Shown: positions 51,085 through 59,076 of the stretch, one piece after another
Numbering within the stretch: position 1 is the first letter of the stretch
How the letters are laid out: the number at the start of each line of letters is the position of its first letter
Assembly: GCA_963575745.1 (NCBI GenBank)
Contig: CAUYUJ010016690.1
Span: 28,501 to 92,500 of the forward strand
Length of the DNA stretch: 64,000 bases
Direction: 5' to 3'
Source: Prorocentrum cordatum
Taxonomy: Eukaryota; Sar; Dinophyceae; Prorocentrales; Prorocentraceae
Translations under genes and position numbers: made by a program
The notes under the pieces: generated by a model
Told to the model about the DNA's origin: nothing
The model's input: only the letters and a program-made list of their open reading frames with translations
The model's database searches: none

Positions 51085-51753
51085 ATGGCATCCTCTGAGA
51101 ACGGCCCCGCTGCTGCGGACGCGCAGGTGAACGCGACAGTTTCCCAGGGCTTCAAGCGAGCCTCCGAGAGGAACATGTTACAGATCAATGCGGGGTGCAA
51201 GGACAACGTGGAACTGCAGACGCTGGTCCTCGACACCATGGCGAGCTATAACGAGCAGCGCGCTTCGGCCGCAGCTGCGGGCACGTCGGTGTCGGAGCAG
51301 GCGGTGGCACACTCGTCCAAAAAGCGCAGGACAACTCCAGCCGACGAGCTCGGCGCCAACCCGAACGCGAAGTATCTCGACATCGACCCCGAGGAGAAGA
51401 TCAGGCGTGGCCAGAGCAACTACGGCGATTGGACCAAGAAGCTAGCGACTCACGCCATCATGTTCATGGACAACGCCGCATTCGACGATGACTTTTTGAA
51501 ACAAGTTTCTCGCAACACGCAGCTTGAGATGATTGAGAACGTCTGCGAGGTGCGTTGCTTCGGGGAGCAGGTGGACAAGGTCGGCACCGACAAGAAGTTG
51601 GAGCTGTTCGGTAAGCTCAAGAATACGTACGATAAGTCGCCAATCAAGCTCGGTGATATTCAGTGGAGTGGCAGCCTGATCGACTGGGCCCTCCCGCAGA
51701 ACGGCCACTTCGGCTACCTCCAGGAGGATGGCAAGCACATGATCACCTGCAAG
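51085..51753 (+). CDS. Uncharacterised protein gene 1, exon 1
   Basis: 223 codons from ATG. The product is hydrophilic, with a basic SKKRR patch near residue 75-80, then a well-mixed globular region (DIDPEEKIRRGQSNYGDWTK, NAAFDDDFLKQVSRNTQLEM, CEVRCFGEQVDKVGTDKKLE, SLIDWALPQNGHFGYLQEDG). I recognise no domain. Coding ends in ATCACCTGCAAG followed by GT; reading on enters low-complexity repeat DNA. A relic spliced leader 66 bp upstream suggests that the gene arose by retroposition of a mature mRNA, and the intron was gained later. First of three same-strand genes. Confidence 0.7.
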
Positions 51754-51914
51754 GTGCCACTATCCCCATTCCCGCCCAGCCTCGGATGCGATGAAGAGGG
51801 GGAGGATGAGGAGGGGAGGAGGAGGGAAATAGAGATGAGGGAGGGGGGCCTCTCGGGCTGTCCTTGGAGCTATCCTCGAGGCCATTTGGGGGCTTCTCGG
51901 GCCGTCTTCGGCGG

Positions 51915-53132
51915 TCGGAGACCCGAGCAGGCGAGGACCTACAAACCGTGCAAAAATCTCGACGCTTCGCGTATCCCCACCAGGCCACCCAGAAACGACG
52001 CCCAGGCGAGTTGGGGCAATGAGGGAAGTGTGGGAGCCGAGCAGGGGACGGCCGAACCGAGCGAAGGAGGGATGAGGAGAAGGAGGATGCTGGATGAATG
52101 GATGGATGAGGGAGCGTGGAGGATAATGATGGATAGGAGGGCGCGTCCTCAAGAGGCCCCAATAGCGGGGGCACGATATGGCATTCCAAGCGTTCCGTTC
52201 CCCCCGAGATAGGCCCAAGAGACCCCCGGAAGCCCCCGAGGCGCCCCCGAGAGACCCGAGGGCGCCCCGAAGACGCGCCCAAGAAGCCCCCATAACGCCC
52301 CCCGAACATTTCGTCGCTCACGAGCTCTCGGGAGGTAGGTCTAGTGTTACAAGGGTTGTTTGGGCCCGCTGGCCTCGCCCTTGTCCTCGGGCCCTCCCCG
52401 TGGCACAGTGAGGGGCTTTGCAAAGCGTCAGTAGGTTAGCTCCTGCTTTGGGGGGGGGGGAATTCGTTACGTTTCCCCCCGTGCGGGGCCTCAACAAAGC
52501 CACGAGGATGGGCTGGCATCCCCCAGCATTACATCACCTGCAAGCCCCCCGACCCTCGCTGGTCAACCGAAGTGTGGGAACCGTTTTCTGGCCACCTGAG
52601 GCTTGCTGACCTTCTGGCGACCCCGAGCGGCCTCCTGAGGTCACCAGCGGGAGGTTCCCGCAGCTTGCTTCGGTGACCTTCTGGGGCCCCCAAGCGGCCT
52701 CCTGAGGTCACCAGCGGGAGGTTCCCGCAGCTTGCGTCGGTGACCTTCTGGGGCCCCCAAGCGGCCTCCTGAGGTCACCGGCCTGGGGTTCCCACAGCTT
52801 GCGTCGGTGACCTTCTGGGGTCCCTAGCGGCCTCCTGAGGTCACCGGCTGGGGGTTCCCACAGCTTGCGTCGCGTGGCTTGCGCCGCAATGCGGCCGGAA
52901 ACACTTCCGTCGCCGTGCGCGGGCCAAGAGAGCCCCAACAGGTCCCAACAGCGGGGGTCCGATATGACATACAGGCTGCAACGCATGCAAATATGTTGAG
53001 CAGGGGGTCGTTCGTGTCCGCCACCGCCCAGGTCCAGGGGGGGGGGGCATGGGGGGGATAAACCCCCCCCCGAAGGGAAGAAGGGGGCTGGAAGAGGAAG
53101 CGCTCTAGACTACTTACGCCCAGAGGGCTGGT
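51915..53132 (+). repeat. ~1.2-kb dispersed repeat, copy 1 (inside intron)
   Basis: From AGACCCGAGCAGGCGAG to GACTACTTACGCCCAGAGGG; aligns end to end with 56955-58175. It contains GGAGGATAATGATGGAT, a 11-bp-word-like section (52200-52300), four 67-bp units, and the leader-to-tail stretch GCAATGCGGCCGGAAACACT. Confidence 0.85.
52628..52895 (+). repeat. 67-bp tandem units (x4) with internal palindrome
   Basis: CGGCCTCCTGAGGTCACC at 52628, 52695, 52762 and 52828. Each unit contains GAGGTCACC and GGTGACCTTC as an inverted pair, so the array can fold into serial hairpins. Confidence 0.9.
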
Positions 53133-53252
53133 GGACCTTGGAACAAATCAATGGTTTTGGTTTTCTCGGGCCCTCCAGGAATGCCCCTTGGAGTTTTCTG
53201 GGCCGTCTTCGGGTTTCCTGGGCGCATGGGCCCCCCGCCCCTCCACCGTCAG

Positions 53253-53615
53253 TTGCTCGGCAACGCGAAGAAAGAGCTGGGCGCCGACGTCCGCGGGGAC
53301 GACGATGGGCCGTTCGAGGGGCCCTTCGTGAACTATAGCTTGAAGCGCGCCTTCTTGAAGTCGCCGAAAGACACTTACGCGCTGTTCGTCTTGTTCCCAG
53401 CCCTCTCGCGGTCCCTCCGCCGCCGCCGCTCCGAGGAGGACGGGGCAGTGGGCCCAGTGCCCGCGAGCGGCTCGGCCGCCCCGAGCGCCCCGCCCCCGGG
53501 GGCGGCGCGGCCGGCCGAGGTAGCGGCCGCGCCGGCAGCTGCAGTTCCCGCTGCTCCCGCTGGCGCCGATGACGATGAGGATCGCGATGAGGAGGCCCCC
53601 CCGTCGCCACCGTAG
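53253..53615 (+). CDS. Uncharacterised protein gene 1, terminal exon
   Basis: LLGNAKKELGADVRGDDDGP, then FEGPFVNYSLKRAFLKSPKD and TYALFVLFPALSRSLRRRRS, followed by an Ala/Pro-rich linker and an acidic tail DDDEDRDEEAPPSPP to TAG. Composition differs sharply from the repeat just upstream, supporting an exon boundary at the AG of 53251-53252. No domain recognised. With exon 1 the protein would have 343 residues. Confidence 0.55.
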   Translation: MLGNAKKELGADVRGDDDGPFEGPFVNYSLKRAFLKSPKDTYALFVLFPALSRSLRRRRSEEDGAVGPVPASGSAAPSAPPPGAARPAEVAAAPAAAVPAAPAGADDDEDRDEEAPPSPP

Positions 53616-54377
53616 GCTCCTGCTTCCTGCTGCGCAGGGCGTCCGCCATTGCAACGATGGCCCAGGATGATATTATTTCTGTGCTGCGGCCCTGTGCTCG
53701 CGATCGGGGCCCGCAGTGCGAGTGACAGAATGCGTTCAGTCGTCGCCGTCGCCGTCGCCCACCCAGGTTGTCGCCCATCGATCGTCTGTCATCGTCGAGT
53801 GCGAGGCTGCAGTCGGGCGAGGCCCGCGGCAAAGTAAAGGTTGACGGTTGCACGAAGCGCTTCAATGCGCGTCGATATCATCGATGTCGAGGGCCATCGT
53901 CGAACAGCACTCTCTCTTAGGTTAAGTAGCTGCGCCGCGCTCGCAGGGCGCGGGGGGAGGAGGGGGGAGGGAGAGGGAAGGGGGGAAGGGGTCAAGGGGA
54001 GGGGGGACTAGGACTGGGACGGCGGCCTGCCTTCGAAGAGGCAGGTCCAAGAAACGCGGGCAGAGCAAGAACAGAAGGCGACCGCGCCTTGCGCGAGTCG
54101 CTCACCCCGGAATGCACGGGGGCACTGGCGCGCAAGACATGCCCCGACAGAACAGTAGGACAGCGCATGCACATAGCAAACCTGCTATGCAAAATCTGCT
54201 ATCCCACTAAATGGGGTGGATGGTCTGGTCGAGACACCCGCCTAATTGCAACGCTTCGGGGACGAGGTGGGGGGCCCGAGCCAGACTAGGAGACGCAACT
54301 GTTGGGCCCCCCGGCTCATCATATAGCCGCGTGAGCGCTGGCAACACAGGACTCAAAGTCGTCGTCGACACCTTGAT
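53616..54377. other. Intergenic, no gene seen
   Basis: 3' flank of gene 1 and 5' flank of gene 2. A purine-rich GGGGAGG stretch at 53950-54010; otherwise unique sequence. Confidence 0.5.
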
Positions 54378-54398
54378 CCCGTAGCCATTTGGGCTCAG
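54378..54398 (+). other. Degenerate DinoSL relic upstream of gene 2
   Basis: CCCGTAGCCATTTGGGCTCAG: the leader with one substitution and one missing A. It lies 60 bp upstream of the ATG at 54458. Confidence 0.8.
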
Positions 54399-54457
54399 AA
54401 GGCCATGAGTTTGCCAGCTATCCAAGCGAACGCTTAGATTTGTCTCGACTCGCGCAG

Positions 54458-55527
54458 ATGTCGCTGCAGTCTTGGAAGCCATCTTACTTTGTCTCCAGAA
54501 CCCCGTCTGGAGGTATATTGTGGCATGCAAAGGTCCTCAGATCCGCAGATGACACGCGTGCGGTCTGGGAGATCCGCGGCATATTCAATCACTGGGAGTG
54601 GGGTGAATCGTGGCACCTTTCACATTGGGTACGACAGCTCAAGGACACCTTCAACAAGTGGTGGGCGAGGGCAGGGCTGGGACAGGACCTGATCATCGAC
54701 TCCCAGAGGAAGGCTTCTACGAGGAAGTCCAACCCTGAAGAAGTTGGCCGCGACCATGCCACAGAAGACATGCTTGCCACTGCGCCTTTGCTCGTTCTTC
54801 TGTTCAACTTGACGCACGCTGATCGGAAGAAAACTCGGTCTCATGCGAAGGCCGTGCTTGACGCGATCATCGACTTTGCTGACGTCGGCTCCTTCGACCC
54901 CCTCCCTGCTCTTGCGTTATGTGGCATGGGTCGGGACTCGCTCGGGCAGTGCTACCACGTGCGGGGTGCAGCGAGCGAGGTGCGCAAGGCGATGGCCGAT
55001 GGCACGTTGAGGCGCGTGCTGACCGGTGAGATCTCGCAGTTCCGCTCGAGTGGGTGCCCATGTGGCGCCGACTGGTTCAAGCGAGTCGTTCATGGACTTG
55101 CCGCGTCTCTGAATGCTCGGGCGCACCTGTTGACAGCGAAGTTAGAGGACCTGCCGCCGATCAGGGGTCGCTGCAGAGCTCGCCGCCTGGATCCCGACTG
55201 GTGCGAGCGAGTCGCCATCGGCTGCGTCCAAGACGGCATCGCTCGGTCGGCCAGTGGCGTCGGCAAGGCCAAGGAGGGGCACGATGCGAGGCAGAGCACC
55301 TACAGGAGCGCCACGAAGCTGGTCATGAGCAGGTACGCGTGGAACTTGGGCAAGGTTTTCAACGGCCAGCGCCAGCTCAACGTGTGCACCGATGGCTCGT
55401 GGGGCAGTCGGGCCGAAAATCTCACCATGGTCGCCTGGTCCCGCAAGCTCGGCCAGGGAGCCTGGCCCCCTCCTCAGGCTCCAGGACTGGGCAATCGAAA
55501 AATGGGTCGACCATCAAATTGTTCCAG
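54458..55527 (+). CDS. Uncharacterised protein gene 2, exon 1
   Basis: Starts MSLQSWKPSYFVSRTPSGG; the same frame is open back to the relic leader. About 355 codons of mixed composition (AVWEIRGIFNHWEWGESWHL, DMLATAPLLVLLFNLTHADR, GEISQFRSSGCPCGADWFKR, CERVAIGCVQDGIARSASGV, VFNGQRQLNVCTDGSWGSRA). No family recognised; TDGS recalls an RNase H start, but the other motifs are missing. Near 55466 a C-run (GGCCCCCTCC) appears one base too long: after it, the reading LLRLQDWAIEKWVDHQIVP lies in the next frame and leads to the splice donor (AG|GTGGCA at 55527/55528). So either a one-base frameshift or a sequence error. The relic SL indicates retroposition origin. Confidence 0.65.
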
Positions 55528-56453
55528 GTGGCACACGTGCTCATTCCCCTTTCGCGTTTTCGCTTTTCCTGCTTCCCGACGCCCCAAGACAGCCCAGGAG
55601 GTCCCAAATATTGTCCCAGGACGGCCTCAGAGGCCCCCAAGAGCCCAGGCGGCCCAGGACAGCCCACGACGCCCCCCGGACGGCCCAGAAAGCTTCCAAG
55701 ACAGGCCGACCCACGCGTGGAGCTCCCCGACCACGGACCCACATTTGGAGCTCTCCGACCAAAGGGGCCCCCAGGAGGGCCCACATGTGGAGCTCTCCGA
55801 CCCGCATTTGGAGCTCTCCCAAATGAGACCCCCAGGAGGACTCACATTTTGAGCTCACCTGTAAAGGAGCAAGGACACACATTTAGGGCTCTCCGACCGA
55901 AGAGACCCCCGGGAGGACCCACGAGGCCCCCAAGAGGCCCCAAGAAGCCCTCAAGAGGCCCAAAGGAAGTTCCGAGAGGCCCCCAAGAGGGCCCCAACAC
56001 TGCCCAAACGGACAACACGGGAACCAACATTATGAGCCCCATTGACATCCTTTGCTTTGTTCTTCTCTGTCTCGCATATCACACCCGCCTGTTCTCTACG
56101 GTCGGGGCTCGTGGCAGTATCAAGTTTCAAGGCTCCGCTGAATTGGTTTGTGTAGTGCCGCGCGTTCCCCATTCGTTTTTTTCCCGTTCCGTACTCTGTC
56201 ACACGCACAAGGCAGGCAGGGAAAAGGCAGGCAGGCGGGCAGGCAAGCAGGCTCCCAGGGGCCCCCCGAAGCACATTGGGGGTAACCGGTGGGCCATTCC
56301 TCCCACTCAGCATGACATCGTGGACTCGTTACTTGGCCTCTGCCTCCCATTTCGTGGGCGGCAACAATTTTCCGTGCATCCGTCATTTTGTGAATGTTGC
56401 ACATGCAACTGTGCTCCCGCTCGGGTTTTGGATTGCCAATTTTTGTCTGGCAG
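55528..56453 (+). other. Repeat-filled intron of gene 2 (926 bp)
   Basis: GTGGCACACG at the donor, TTTTTGTCTGGCAG at the acceptor, with the exonic context CCAG|GT and GCAG|GT on the two sides. Splicing gives a phase-1 join, VPG followed by ARFCFQPAGVV. The interior holds 11-bp words (55570-55700, 55910-56000) and ~48-bp units around GGAGCTCTCCGACC (55745-55900). Confidence 0.6.
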
Positions 56454-56770
56454 GTGCAAGGTTCTGTTTTCAACCGGCGGGGGTTGTGGAGATGTTCGTT
56501 GCCGCATCCCCTCGTGCGATTGTCGCCGTCGCCTTCCAGGCTCTCCCGAACTTGGCCACCAGCGTCAGGGGCGCGAAGTCCAGCCTGGCCCAGGCTCGCA
56601 AGGCCAGGGCGAAGTGGGCTTCCAAGTTCCACGAGCTCCTACATCGCCATCGGTTGAAGGACGCAGCGCAGAAGGCCAGGAAGGCGAAGTCGTCGAAGGC
56701 GACACCGAGAGTCTGCGCTCGAGATTGCTTGAAAGCAATTGATCAGCAGTTGCAGGCATGCGGTTTGTAA
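56454..56770 (+). CDS. Uncharacterised protein gene 2, terminal exon
   Basis: ARFCFQPAGVVEMFVAASPR, AIVAVAFQALPNLATSVRGA, then a Lys/Arg/Ala-rich helical stretch (SSLAQARKARAKWASKFHEL, LKDAAQKARKAKSSKATPRV) and LKAIDQQLQACGL before TAA. The basic C-terminal helix could bind nucleic acid, which is inference only. Frame and phase agree with the frame used at the end of exon 1. Confidence 0.55.
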
Positions 56771-56862
56771 TTCTTGACGCTTCGCTGATCCCACCAGCCC
56801 ATCCAAAAAACGACGCCCAGGCGATTTGAGATGATGAGGGAAGTGGGGGCCATCTTGAAGCC
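56768..56862 (+). repeat. Partial copy of the dispersed repeat
   Basis: TTGACGCTTCGCTGATCCCACCAGCCCATCC... resembles the left part of the copies at 51955 and 57000 (GACGCTTCGCGT-TCCCC, GGGCCATCCAGAAACGA). Confidence 0.6.
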
Positions 56863-56954
56863 TCGGAAGGCCGTCGGAACCCAAAAGGCTAGAAAGCAGA
56901 AGCTGATCGTTTCCAAACTCAATTGATCGCGTCTCGGGGGTGGTGCAGGGTAGG

Positions 56955-58175
56955 GCCGTGTGTGAGACCCGAGCAGGCGAGAACCTACAAACCTTTCAAA
57001 AATCTGCGACGCTTCGCGTGTCCCCGCCAGGCCATCCAGAAACGATGCCCAGGCGAGTTGAGGTGATGAGGGAAGTGTGGGAGCCAAGAAGGGGGCAGCC
57101 GAACCGAGCGAAGGAGGGCTGAGGAGAAGGAGGAGGCTGGATGGATGGATGGATGAGGGAGCGTGGAGGATAATGATGGATTGGAGGGGGTGTCCTCAAG
57201 AGGCCCCATTAGCGGGGGCCCGATATGGCATTCCAAGCGTTCCCCCCGAGATAGGCCCAAGAGACCCCCGGAAGCCCCCGAGGCGCCCCCGAGAGACCCG
57301 AGGACGCCCCGATGACGCGCCCAAGAAGCCCCCATAACGCCCACCGAACATTTCTTCGCTTACGGGCTCTCGGGAGGTAGGTCTGGTGTTACAAGGGTTG
57401 TTTGGGCCCGCTGGCCTCGTCCTTGTCCTCGGGCCCTCCTTGTGGCACAATGAGGGGCTTTGCAAAGCATGAGTAGGTTAGCTCCTGCATTGAGGGGGGG
57501 AAATTCGTTACGTTTCCCCCTGTGCGGGACTTCGACAAAGCTACGAGGATGGGCTGGCATCCCCCAGTATTAACATCACCTGCAAGCCCCCCGACCCTCG
57601 CTTGTGGACCGAAATGTGGGAACCGTTTTCCGGTCACCTGAGGCTTGCTGACCTTCTGGGGACCCCGAGCGGCCTCCTGAGGTCACCAGCGGGAGGTTCC
57701 CACAGCTTGCGTCGGTGACCTTCTGGGGCCCCCAAGCGGCCTCCTGAGGTCACCGGCCTGGGGTTCCCAGAGCTTGTGTCGGTGACCTTCTGGGGCCCCC
57801 AAGCGGCCTCCTGAGGTCACCGGCCTGGGGTTCCCGCAGCTTGCGTCGGTGACCTTCTCGGGCCCCCTAGCGGCCTCCTGAGGTCACCGGCTGGGGGTTC
57901 CCGCAGCTTGCGTCGCGTGGCTCGCGCCGCAATGCGGCCGGAAACACTTCCGTCGCCGTGCGCGGGCCAAGAGAGCCCCAACAGGTCCCAATAGCGGGGG
58001 CACGATATGACATACAGGCTGCAACGTATACAAATATGTTGAGCAGGGGGTCGCTCGTGTCCGCCGCCGCCCAGGTCCAGGGGAGGGGGCATGGGGGGGG
58101 GCAACCCCCCCCCGAAGGAAAGGAGGGGGCTGGAAGAGGAAGCGCTCTAGACTACTTACGCCTAGAGGGCTGGGG
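56955..58175 (+). repeat. ~1.2-kb dispersed repeat, copy 2
   Basis: Direct-orientation paralogue of 51915-53132, offset about 5.04 kb, with a few percent divergence and small indels. It lies between genes 2 and 3 and includes four 67-bp units at 57670-57935. Confidence 0.85.
57670..57935 (+). repeat. 67-bp tandem units (x4), second array
   Basis: CGGCCTCCTGAGGTCACC at 57670, 57737, 57804 and 57871, exactly 67 bp apart. Confidence 0.9.
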
Positions 58176-58620
58176 GGATTTACATGCCCCTTGACGCGGC
58201 TCACGGAGTGCCCAGAATGGGGAAGAAGGGGGGGGAATGGCGAGCGGGGCCCAGGGGTGGGCGAGAGAGGGAGGTGGCTGCCTGAGGGGGAAGGGGGGCT
58301 GGAGGGAACGACGGAGGCCAATGGGTGGATGGGGGCGGGGGAAGGGCGTCGGGCCGCGGGGGGGGGATTGCCTGGAAGGATTACCTCAGACGTTCCTACG
58401 TACGAGCACACTGAACTATGCGACTCTGCTGCCACACGCCAGAAAACGAGCATGCCCTAAAAAACAATCAACCGGACCAGTGAAGTGAAAGCACGCACAT
58501 ACACTGCTTTGCTATTGGCATCAGCAATAGCGCGCTGGGGGGTGATTTTTTGGGGCAGCTCGCCGAGGAATAGCAAATACTGGTAAGGGAAGCCCGACCT
58601 CACCCTTGTGTTATGTGGTT
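58176..58620. other. 5' flank of gene 3
   Basis: Purine-rich to about 58380, then AT-richer. A small inverted repeat GCTATTG...CAATAGC lies at 58511-58531. Near the end CCTTGTGTTATGTGGTTTCAG (AG at 58623-58624) is a candidate trans-splice acceptor 13 bp before the ATG at 58637. Confidence 0.5.
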
Positions 58621-58636
58621 TCAGCTTCTGGTCTAA

Positions 58637-59050
58637 ATGTCTAGTTCACTTCTGGACTTCCCCCAGGCACTTGGCGTCGGCGGGCTACACTCTTGGCATG
58701 AACCTCTCAAGTCTCGGTCCAGGCCCCTCCAGAAGGGCGAGGCGAGATACGAGGTGGCAGACAAGCGACCTGCTGGCCCAGACGCGCCAGAAGGGGTGGA
58801 GGTTAAGCGAGTTCGGATCTGCATCCAGAATACGCAGACAAAGGGAACACGATATGAGATGCCCAGCTTCAAGAAGGAGATCCCTGTCATCGTGTTCACC
58901 ACCGACGAGGGCCCCAAGGATTTACCTGCCCAGTACTTCATGCCAGCAAGCGGCTTTCGCACAATGTGGTTCTTTGATCCCCAGCACAAGGGGCCTCGAG
59001 ACATGTTTGCTGCTGCGAGCGCGTGCCAGATCTGGACTGACCTCTTGGAC
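58637..59050 (+). CDS. Uncharacterised protein gene 3, exon 1
   Basis: 138 codons from the first ATG after a candidate trans-splice acceptor. Mixed composition: YEVADKRPAGPDAPEGVEVK, RVRICIQNTQTKGTRYEMPS, IPVIVFTTDEGPKDLPAQYF, FRTMWFFDPQHKGPRDMFAA, ending CQIWTDLLD at a GT. No domain recognised. Reading past 59050 in the same frame gives a low-quality tail that stops after 33 codons, while the long frame from 59077 continues well, so the two belong together. Confidence 0.7.
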
Positions 59051-59076
59051 GTGACGTTTGCCCGTTCTCATCGCAG
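59051..59076 (+). other. Apparent 26-nt intron (or frameshift) in gene 3
   Basis: GTGACGTTTG...TCATCGCAG, GT to AG, 26 nt; removal joins LLD to AWFGKAKDMAEKY in phase 0. A second AG at 59090-59091 would give a 41-nt intron, also phase-consistent. A TGA in the downstream frame near 59038 shows the switch must occur between there and 59100. Confidence 0.5.

Larger units (their letters stand above)
51754..53252 (+). other. Repeat-filled intron of gene 1 (1,499 bp)
   Basis: GT at 51754-51755 and AG at 53251-53252 (CTCCACCGTCAG). The frame is phase 0 on both sides, so CK joins LLGNAKKELG. The interior is mostly a dispersed repeat also present at 56940-58160, including four 67-bp units. An alternative acceptor at 52544 would add a short exon from 52545 (PPDPRWSTEVWEPFSGH) ending at TGA 52674. 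Confidence 0.5.

Noticed and set aside
55054-56742. 562-codon plus-strand ORF across gene 2 and its intron
   Set aside because: Off-frame reading of exon 1, then repeat, then off-frame exon 2; composition is irregular compared with the frame used in the gene model.
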